A DNA stretch of 5,263 nucleotides from Gammaproteobacteria bacterium (GTDB lineage: Bacteria; Pseudomonadota; Gammaproteobacteria; Burkholderiales; Burkholderiaceae_C). The notes under the pieces are model-generated. The model saw nothing but the letters and a program-made list of their open reading frames with translations, searched no databases and had not been told where the DNA came from. The position numbers and the translations under genes are program-made. The stretch is taken from positions 1 to 5,263 of the forward strand of contig JASGCH010000114.1 in the NCBI GenBank assembly GCA_030054245.1, written 5' to 3'. Shown one piece after another: positions 1 to 4,230 of this stretch; within the stretch, counting starts at the first letter, position 1; the number at the start of each line of letters is the position of its first letter.

Positions 1-541
1 TATGCTCGTCTTTTGACAAAGCCAAACCAGCTAAAATGCTAGCTAAAACACCCGTGTGTGAGATTTGCAAGATGATTTTATCTAAGCCACAGGCTTGCAA
101 GCCTTTTAAGGCAAGCTGGATAATTTCCACTTCGGCCTCAATAGGATCATGTCCTAATAGTTCTACTCCCCATTGTAATGCTTCACGCTGTCCCCACTCG
201 TCTTCTGGGTAAGTTAGTACTACAGGTCCACAATAACACAGTCGAGTGACTCCCTCTTTGCGAAAAATATGCCCGTCTAGCCGGGCAATTTGGTTGGTTA
301 TATCGGCACGCAGGACCAACTGTTTACCCGTTAGAGGATCCACAATGCGGAAAGACTTCATTTCTAAACTGGGAGACTGCAGGGTCAATAAAGTTTCGGC
401 AAATTCCAACATGGGAGGAATGACCAATTCGTAGCCATAAGAATGGGCCATTTGCAACCATTGATTGCGTAATACTTCTATTTGCCAAGCTTTGTTAGGC
501 AAAATATCAGAAAAATGAGGAGGAAGAGACCAATTGTACAT
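1..541 (-). CDS. hisZ: ATP phosphoribosyltransferase regulatory subunit HisZ (partial, C-terminus outside window)
   Basis: HisZ is a catalytically inactive relative of histidyl-tRNA synthetase. It pairs with short-form HisG to make the active, histidine-sensitive enzyme for the first step of histidine synthesis in the cytoplasm. The 180 residues in the window follow the HisZ pattern: WSLPPHFSDILPNKAW at the N-terminus, then GYELVIPPMLEF (about 36-47), FRIVDPLTGKQLVLRADITNQIARLDGH (64-91), TRLCYCGPVV (99-108) and a QREALQWGVELLGH segment (118-131). The synthetase motif 2 pattern GRYRQF and the GLDYYTG signature are not seen in this part. The ATG at 541 is chosen because family proteins begin just before the LPP...D.LP segment. 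An in-frame ATG at 574 would add 11 residues (MVLPGHSTQVF), but it overlaps a TATAAT. No clear Shine-Dalgarno precedes 541. hisS lies about 200 bases upstream in the same orientation. The remaining C-terminal part runs off the window at base 1. Confidence 0.9.
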   Translation of the reverse strand, partial: MYNWSLPPHFSDILPNKAWQIEVLRNQWLQMAHSYGYELVIPPMLEFAETLLTLQSPSLEMKSFRIVDPLTGKQLVLRADITNQIARLDGHIFRKEGVTRLCYCGPVVLTYPEDEWGQREALQWGVELLGHDPIEAEVEIIQLALKGLQACGLDKIILQISHTGVLASILAGLALSKDEH

Positions 542-572
542 AAAAACTTGGGTTGAATGCCCCGGTAAAACC

Positions 573-578
573 ATTATA
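573..578 (-). promoter_or_regulatory. possible -10 box for hisZ
   Basis: A perfect TATAAT lies on the minus strand 31 bases before the preferred hisZ start. It would place transcription initiation near 565 and leave a leader of about 25 bases before the ATG at 541. It would also make the upstream ATG at 574 part of the promoter rather than a start codon. I see no convincing -35 hexamer at 16-18 bases, so this is a weak call. Confidence 0.25.
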
Positions 579-605
579 CCCTACCCTCGGTTTCGTCGCG
601 GTTTG

Positions 606-639
606 CCAAATTACAGCGTTATAAGACTGTTGCACCATC
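606..639 (+). repeat. dispersed repeat, copy 1 (motif Y then 5' half of motif X)
   Basis: This stretch lies between hisS and hisZ. It contains CCAAATTAC (606-614), followed by GCGTTAT and then AAGACTGTTGCACCATC (623-639). The last 17 bases match the repeat in the HAD gene tail (4034-4050) at 16 of 17 positions. The CAAATTAC and GCGTTAT pieces recur at 2280-2295. Here the second motif comes before the first, whereas at 2240 and 4034 it comes after, as if cut from a tandem arrangement. The 3' half of motif X (GGCTGGTGCCGC) is missing. I see no gene here. The 66-codon minus-strand ORF across it runs into the hisZ coding region in another frame. Confidence 0.6.
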
Positions 640-666
640 CGAGATGAACAAATTTTGCTGAGGTTC

Positions 667-680
667 CTAGACCCGTCTAG
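667..680. repeat. short inverted repeat between hisS and hisZ
   Basis: CTAGAC and GTCTAG form a perfect 6-base inverted repeat around two cytosines, about 60 bases past the hisS stop. No T-run follows on the minus strand, so it is not a standard intrinsic terminator. Just beside it, GACAGTT occurs twice (688-694 and 698-704). It may be part of the repeat-rich spacer or an operator; the function is unknown. Confidence 0.4.
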
Positions 681-739
681 TGATGAAGACAGTTTAGGAC
701 AGTTCATACCGAGGTTGTGCCATGGGCTACTTAAAAAGT

Positions 740-2149
740 TTAAAACGAATTTAAGGCTTCCATCAATTGATGATGGGCCAATTCTTTTTGCCGACCGCTG
801 GGTAAATGTCGAATGGCTAATTTATTTTCTTTAAGGTGTTTGGCTGTGGCTATCAGTGCGTAAGTAAATCCGCGTTTATGGGCGTATTCTAGTTGCTTGG
901 CCAAAGATTTTGGTTGCAGATAAATTTCAGTTGGAATGCCGTATTCCCGCAACTCATGGGCGTAAGCCAAATAGTGCGTTAGGTAAGAAGGGTCAGATTC
1001 TGCGGTGGTAACAAACATATTGGCAGTAGCTCCTAGACTCTCAGGTAACAGCCCAGCTTTTAATAGACGCAATAATAAACGGGTAACACCAATCGAAATG
1101 CCCACGCCAGGCATTTTTTTGTCCATATAGACTTCAGTCAGATTATCATAACGACCCCCAGAAGCTATACTACCTAGCTCTGGGTAGTTATTTAAGCGCG
1201 TTTCAAAGACTACTCCAGTGTAATAATCCAGACCACGGGCAATGGTTAAGTCAAACGCATAGCAAGACTCTGGGACGCGCAAACTCTGAATACACTGTAA
1301 TATCAGTCGTAATTCTAACACCCCTTGGGTAAAAGATTCGCCGATTTCTGTGGCTACATGTTTTAATGAGTCTAAATAGTGCGCGGCATCTCTCCCAGAG
1401 GTCATTAATAGTGATAAAAGTTTGTCAATTTGCGAGTTGCTTAGGTGGAGCTTACTTAGCAAACTTCGGACTTCTTTTTGACCAATCTTTTCTAGTTTAT
1501 CGATGGCTTGTAGTATTTGGGGGTGGTTATCGTTAGGAATGCCCAGATAAGAAAAGTAGGCGTTGAGTAGCTTACGGTGCCCGATTCGGATGGTGAAAGG
1601 ACCAATATTGAGTTCATGAAAAATCCCAGAAATAATACTCACAAACTCCGCGTCGTGGGCTAGATTTAATTCTCCTTCACCAATGGTATCTATATCGGCT
1701 TGGATAAACTGTCGGTAGCGTCCTTCTTTGGCTTTTTCACCCCGAAATACAGGACCTATGGCATAGCGACGAAATGGAAATTTTATTTCTCTCAAATGGG
1801 CACATACAAAACGCGCCAAGGGGATGGTGTGATCAAAACGCAAAGCTAAATCTTTACTGTCGTCAGTGGCTTTGGGGTGAGGGTTGAGCAAGCGCAGACC
1901 ATACATTTGGTTGGTAATTTCCCCAGAAGCTTTGGCGGTGAGTATTTCGCTACGCTCCACCAATGGTGTTTCGATGGGGATAAACCCGTGTAATTCATAA
2001 TGTTTACGAATGATCTGTAAGAAATGTTCCAAAGTTTTTGCAATCGGTGGAGGGAAATCAATGAATCCACTAGGGCTGGTGAGTAAATTTTTAGCAATGA
2101 TAGGCATGAAAGATAAACAAAACGATGTACTCGCAGAAGAATGTAACAT
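740..2149 (-). CDS. hisS: histidyl-tRNA synthetase (alternative-type HisS)
   Basis: A class II aminoacyl-tRNA synthetase that attaches histidine to tRNA-His in the cytoplasm. Numbering from the start at 2149, an N-terminal PSGFIDFPPP segment (26-35) is followed by motif 1, then LALRFDHTIPLAR (101-113). Motif 2 comes next, with FRGE and GRYRQFIQADIDTIG (135-157). The HisRS signatures are ARGLDYYTG (304-312) and SGGRYDNL (330-337). Motif 3 is PGVGISIGVTRLL (347-359), and an anticodon-binding domain follows from about 376. All key motifs are intact and the length is normal. The PSGF, ADIDTIG and DYYTG signatures belong to the HisRS type more typical of other phyla than of beta- or gammaproteobacteria. 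Two starts are possible. The ATG at 2149 has GAAGG nine bases upstream. The ATG at 2107 (MPIIAKNLL) begins nearer the conserved region but lacks a Shine-Dalgarno. A copy of the dispersed repeat lies on each side of the gene. Confidence 0.95.
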   Translation of the reverse strand: MLHSSASTSFCLSFMPIIAKNLLTSPSGFIDFPPPIAKTLEHFLQIIRKHYELHGFIPIETPLVERSEILTAKASGEITNQMYGLRLLNPHPKATDDSKDLALRFDHTIPLARFVCAHLREIKFPFRRYAIGPVFRGEKAKEGRYRQFIQADIDTIGEGELNLAHDAEFVSIISGIFHELNIGPFTIRIGHRKLLNAYFSYLGIPNDNHPQILQAIDKLEKIGQKEVRSLLSKLHLSNSQIDKLLSLLMTSGRDAAHYLDSLKHVATEIGESFTQGVLELRLILQCIQSLRVPESCYAFDLTIARGLDYYTGVVFETRLNNYPELGSIASGGRYDNLTEVYMDKKMPGVGISIGVTRLLLRLLKAGLLPESLGATANMFVTTAESDPSYLTHYLAYAHELREYGIPTEIYLQPKSLAKQLEYAHKRGFTYALIATAKHLKENKLAIRHLPSGRQKELAHHQLMEALNSF

Positions 2150-2158
2150 TTCTTAATG

Positions 2159-2163
2159 CCTTC
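2159..2163 (-). promoter_or_regulatory. ribosome binding site for hisS start at 2149
   Basis: GAAGG on the minus strand lies nine bases before the ATG at 2149, while the later ATG at 2107 has no comparable purine run. This favours the longer protein, although its extra 14 residues (MLHSSASTSFCLSF) do not look like conserved HisRS sequence. Confidence 0.45.
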
Positions 2164-2198
2164 GTCAGATGGACAAACAGAGGCACCACGATCTCAGA

Positions 2199-2204
2199 AT
2201 TATA
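2199..2204 (-). promoter_or_regulatory. possible -10 box of the hisS promoter
   Basis: A perfect TATAAT on the minus strand lies about 50 bases before the ATG at 2149. The -35 region is poor. AGCGCT sits directly upstream of the box (2204-2209, overlapping by a base) and again at 2248-2253, which could be a coincidence or an operator pair. Confidence 0.35.
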
Positions 2205-2239
2205 GCGCTTATACATGGGGATAGATTTTATATAATAAC

Positions 2240-2268
2240 AAGACTGTAGCGCTATCGGCTGGTGCCGC
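2240..2268 (+). repeat. dispersed repeat motif X, copy 2
   Basis: These 29 bases match 4034-4062 at 25 positions. The shared string ATCGGCTGGTGCCGC is exact, and the four differences lie in the 5' half. The copy can fold as GCGCTA (2249-2254), loop TCGGC, TGGTGC (2260-2265). Compared with the copy at 4034, two stem bases differ, and both differences become G-U pairs in RNA, so the hairpin survives. This suggests that RNA structure matters. Confidence 0.7.
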
Positions 2269-2531
2269 GACCGCACTGTCAAATTACTGCGTTATGTTCT
2301 TTCGCTTATGAGTCTTGCATATACTCCATATGCGGAGGCCATAAGCATTATGACAGCTCCCCTAGGTTGTGCAACCCTCTTATAATGGTAGAGTTGTGCG
2401 GCAAACTTGCAACTCAGTTGCGTGATGGGCGACCGGTGGCTGAGGGTTATTTCCATCATGCAGACTGCAGTACCCGGTTTTTGCCTGTCCTAAGACTGCC
2501 AGAGGTCAGTAATCCCCCCGGAATGTACTAG
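2262..2531 (+). CDS. doubtful 89-residue cysteine-rich hypothetical ORF over the repeat element
   Basis: A GTG-started frame runs through most of the intergenic element. The product would have six cysteines spread over its length, no predicted membrane segment and no recognised domain. The GTG lies inside the motif X hairpin, has no Shine-Dalgarno, and the frame follows the hairpins rather than a protein-like pattern. From memory only, strings such as CNPLIMVELCGKL recall small ORFs annotated as Ash/Icd-like near P4-type phage immunity regions, where the conserved part may be an RNA. I would treat it as a by-product of a structured element unless expression is shown. Confidence 0.18.
   Translation: MPRPHCQITALCSFAYESCIYSICGGHKHYDSSPRLCNPLIMVELCGKLATQLRDGRPVAEGYFHHADCSTRFLPVLRLPEVSNPPGMY
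2304..2346. ncRNA. candidate structured RNA stem-loop
   Basis: GCTTATG (2304-2310) pairs with CATAAGC (2340-2346), and GCATAT (2317-2322) pairs with ATATGC (2328-2333) around the loop ACTCC. The two perfect helices are separated by six bases on each side, three of which could form G-U pairs. The symmetry points to a deliberate RNA or DNA structure rather than chance. No T-run follows, so it is not an intrinsic terminator. Transcription and strand are unknown. Confidence 0.4.
2381..2386 (+). promoter_or_regulatory. possible -10 box inside the intergenic element
   Basis: TATAAT occurs in the context TTATAATGGT, directly after the GGTTGTGCAACC inverted repeat. A transcript from it would run toward the hda-like gene 215 bases away. 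No acceptable -35 hexamer is visible at the right distance. Confidence 0.2.
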
Positions 2532-2562
2532 GTCGTTGAGGGTAAAACTTGCTCATGAGGGG

Positions 2563-2589
2563 GCACAGCGCCATGTTCTTTTCATTTAC
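2563..2589 (+). repeat. possible right end of the repeat element, ahead of the hda-like gene
   Basis: GCACAGCGC (2563-2571), 12 bases, then ATTTAC (2584-2589), just before the hda-like start. The same two words, 10 bases apart, occur at 4094-4118 ahead of pcnB. Both are preceded by GCT and TGAG words. The match is gapped and short, so homology is likely but not certain. Confidence 0.35.
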
Positions 2590-2602
2590 GACCGAGTAAC
2601 GG

Positions 2603-3307
2603 ATGCAAAATGCTTTAGAATTTTATCACCATAGCTTACCCGCTATCAAAATATTTTTTGATACTGTTAATGAGCCCGTCAGTTATCATTTATACGAATG
2701 TTTGGGCGATGCTAGGTTGCGTCGGCAACCTACTTATATTTGGGGCTCGCGTGAAAGTGGAATCCTAGCCCTATTCAAAGAATTAAGTCGCTACTTGGGT
2801 GCTCAAGGCCTAGGTGTGGACTACTATACTCCAAGTACCCCTATTGACCCGACAGTAGCTGATGCCCCTATTTTTGGAGGGTTACCTAAGGTCCTGATTG
2901 TTCAAGATATAGACCTTTACGGAGAAGTACAGCTGGCTCATATTTTACGACAACTGATTGACCCACCAGCCCCCCTGTGGTATTGGGTCTTAGTGAGTGC
3001 TAGTCGGTCATCCTACCAGTTGGCAATGAGAGAAGATTTGAGGTCGCGTATTTCTGCCGGTTTTATACACCATATGCAAGATCTTGCTTGGAGTGAGAAG
3101 CAATTAGTGATTCAGTCTTATATCAAGTACCTAGGGTTAAACATCCGAGCGGAAACCCTTGATTATATTTACCATAATTATCCCAGAGGTTTGTGGCAAC
3201 TATTGGAGGTAATTGATAAAATTGACACTTATACCAAAGCTAGCTCCTATAAAATCACACCAACGCTTGTGCAACAGATTTTAGGGGATCCTTTACCAGA
3301 CCTTTAA
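2603..3307 (+). CDS. hda: Hda-like DnaA regulatory protein with degenerate nucleotide-binding motifs
   Basis: Hda is a DnaA-related AAA+ protein that, with the DNA-loaded sliding clamp, stimulates hydrolysis of DnaA-bound ATP to prevent re-initiation. The 234-residue length fits. The region YIWGSRESGIL (45-55) sits where Hda has a Walker A of the form GxxGxG[KR]S, but the Arg/Lys-Ser pair is replaced by Ile-Leu. Walker B reads LIVQDID (98-104), with Gln in place of the first Asp. The arginine-finger region REDLRSRI (143-150) and a sensor 2 arginine (R195, YPRGLWQLL) remain, followed by the usual C-terminal ITP.LVQQIL segment. The N-terminal clamp-binding motif of the QL-x-LP/LD type is not evident. 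The start is fixed, because a stop codon lies two codons upstream and no other ATG fits. The identity rests on the C-terminal half plus the downstream HAD-pcnB order. A diverged Hda or an unrelated AAA+ remnant are the alternatives. Confidence 0.75.
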   Translation: MQNALEFYHHSLPAIKIFFDTVNEPVSYHLYECLGDARLRRQPTYIWGSRESGILALFKELSRYLGAQGLGVDYYTPSTPIDPTVADAPIFGGLPKVLIVQDIDLYGEVQLAHILRQLIDPPAPLWYWVLVSASRSSYQLAMREDLRSRISAGFIHHMQDLAWSEKQLVIQSYIKYLGLNIRAETLDYIYHNYPRGLWQLLEVIDKIDTYTKASSYKITPTLVQQILGDPLPDL

Positions 3308-3324
3308 GGTAACCGTCTTACCTT
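3306..3324 (+). terminator. stem-loop at the end of the hda-like gene
   Basis: AAGGTAA (3306-3312) and TTACCTT (3318-3324) form a perfect seven-base stem with loop CCGTC, and the hairpin contains part of the hda stop codon. It is AU-rich and not followed at once by a T-run; a run of six Ts comes 20 bases later. It is more likely an attenuating or stabilising hairpin between two co-directional genes than a full intrinsic terminator. Confidence 0.3.
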
Positions 3325-3362
3325 GACAAGGGAGGTATGATATATTTTTTCGTATTCAAGTT

Positions 3363-4091
3363 ATGCATCATTTGACGATATTCGATTTAGACCATACACT
3401 CTTACCTGGAGACTCAGATTATTTATGGGGGCAATTTGTATTAGAAGAAGGGCTGGTGCCCGCGAATTGGCAACAAGAAATAGCTAAGTTTGCTAGGGAT
3501 TACCGTCTAAGGAAATTGAATATTCAGGAATATATCACTTTTTGTTCACAACCCATTGTGGGTAAAGACGAGGCTTATTTGTCTGCCTTGCATAAAAAAT
3601 TTATGTTCGATAAAATATTGCCACTGATGCGTCCTGAAGCTCAACAATTGGTTGATACTCATCGCTCTAATGGTGATGAATTGTTGGTTATTACCGCGAC
3701 CAATCGCTATATTACGCAACCTATCATCAGTCTGTTTGGTATAGACCAAGCTATAGCCACTGATTTGGCACGCGATGACTTGGGTTACTATAATGGTCAA
3801 ATAGAGGGGGTGGCGGCGTTGGGGGTAGGCAAAGTAGTAAGGTTGACAAAGTGGTTGACCGAGAGAAATACTCGATTGGAAGATTTGTACACTACCTTTT
3901 ATAGCGATTCATGTAATGATCTCCCGTTGTTGGAGAAAGTAAATAGACCTGTGGCAACCAATCCAGACGCGGAACTTAGGAGCATTGCCGTTGGGCGGAA
4001 CTGGGAAGTTATTGATTTGTGGCATCCATCTAAAAGACTATTGCACCATCGGCTGGTGCCGCTCGACGAGCTACCAAAGTACAAGGCTTGA
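3363..4091 (+). CDS. HAD-IB family hydrolase (SerB-like phosphatase of unknown substrate)
   Basis: A haloacid-dehalogenase-type phosphatase of subfamily IB, acting through an aspartyl-phosphate intermediate. All catalytic motifs are visible: DLDHT (8-12, nucleophile D8 and acid/base D10), TATN (111-114, motif II), K157 (motif III) and SDSCNDLP (181-188, Mg-binding motif IV). Between motifs I and II lies the helical cap, as in SerB-like proteins. The LLPGDSDYLWG start matches the branch that, from family knowledge, stands between hda and pcnB in betaproteobacteria. The family end is expected near WEVIDLW (214-220). The remaining 22 residues, HPSKRLLHHRLVPLDELPKYKA, are an extra tail, and most of it is encoded by a copy of the dispersed repeat. 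The ATG at 3363 directly precedes the conserved strand. The better Shine-Dalgarno (GGGAGG, 3330-3335) stands too far upstream at 27 bases. The substrate cannot be read from the sequence. Confidence 0.88.
   Translation: MHHLTIFDLDHTLLPGDSDYLWGQFVLEEGLVPANWQQEIAKFARDYRLRKLNIQEYITFCSQPIVGKDEAYLSALHKKFMFDKILPLMRPEAQQLVDTHRSNGDELLVITATNRYITQPIISLFGIDQAIATDLARDDLGYYNGQIEGVAALGVGKVVRLTKWLTERNTRLEDLYTTFYSDSCNDLPLLEKVNRPVATNPDAELRSIAVGRNWEVIDLWHPSKRLLHHRLVPLDELPKYKA
4034..4086 (+). repeat. dispersed repeat copy 3 (X then Y) inside the 3' end of the HAD gene
   Basis: Motif X (4034-4062) matches 2240-2268 at 25 of 29 bases. A diverged motif Y (CCAAAGTAC, 4074-4082) follows after 11 bases, compared with ten in the other copy. 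X folds perfectly as GCACCA (4043-4048), loop TCGGC, TGGTGC (4054-4059). It is read as HAD residues from about R225 to P233, and the homology probably continues to the stop codon at 4089-4091. Confidence 0.65.
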
Positions 4092-4093
4092 GT

Positions 4094-4118
4094 GCACAGC
4101 GCAACTAATGGAATTTAC
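4094..4118 (+). repeat. possible right end of the repeat element, ahead of pcnB
   Basis: GCACAGCGC (4094-4102), ten bases, then ATTTAC (4113-4118), the same arrangement as at 2563-2589. If homologous, the copy at 4034-4118 is a short version of the element that lacks the roughly 270-base hairpin-rich middle. The rest of the gap to pcnB (4119-4230) shows only small inverted repeats such as GGTGACACC and no clear promoter. Confidence 0.35.
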
Positions 4119-4230
4119 CCGTTATTTATACGAGTGTGAACCGCATCATCTGGTCATTTGACTGTGTAGCCCGCGGTGACACCCAGTTGGTAATGGTCTT
4201 AATCTTAAAATTCACCAGACACGACTCAGT

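Larger units (their letters stand above)
2240..2590 (+). repeat. hairpin-rich intergenic repeat element, long copy
   Basis: This 350-base stretch fills most of the gap between the divergent hisS and hda-like genes. Its left end is dispersed motif X (2240-2268), followed after ten bases by motif Y (TCAAATTAC, 2279-2287). Its probable right end is GCACAGCGC (2563-2571) then ATTTAC (2584-2589), a pair that recurs with similar spacing at 4094-4118, after the other X-Y copy. Inside are several perfect inverted repeats: a 43-base stem-loop (2304-2346), GGTTG/CAACC (2365-2376), GCAAC/GTTGC (2409-2421) and TGCAG/CTGCA (2459-2469). There is no transposase and no clear pair of terminal inverted repeats. 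It could be a non-autonomous mobile element, a phage-remnant immunity-type RNA region or a degraded island. The boundaries are estimates from pairwise comparison within this window. Confidence 0.45.

Noticed and set aside
92..103. Perfect 12-base palindrome GGCTTGCAAGCC
   Set aside because: It lies within well-conserved hisZ coding sequence (KGLQAC), so it is probably a codon coincidence.
507..707. 66-codon minus-strand ORF between hisS and hisZ
   Set aside because: It overlaps the hisZ N-terminus in another frame, lies over repeat copy 1, and shows no domain or ribosome binding site.
2150..2602. tRNA gene, CRISPR array or T-box leader in the divergent gap
   Set aside because: I found no cloverleaf with a T-loop, no regularly spaced repeats, and no T-box signature or terminator ahead of hisS.
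3337..3339. ATG right after GGGAGGT as the HAD start
   Set aside because: It is out of frame with the HAD protein, only one base from the Shine-Dalgarno, and its frame closes after 12 codons.
3323..3351. TTGACA at 3323-3328 as a promoter for the HAD gene
   Set aside because: The hexamer is perfect, but no -10 box lies 16-18 bases on; the TATATT at 3341 is only 12 bases away.
4210..4212. In-frame ATT as a non-standard pcnB start, by analogy with the E. coli ATT start
   Set aside because: No Shine-Dalgarno precedes it and the extra residues are not conserved; the ATG at 4231 is simpler.
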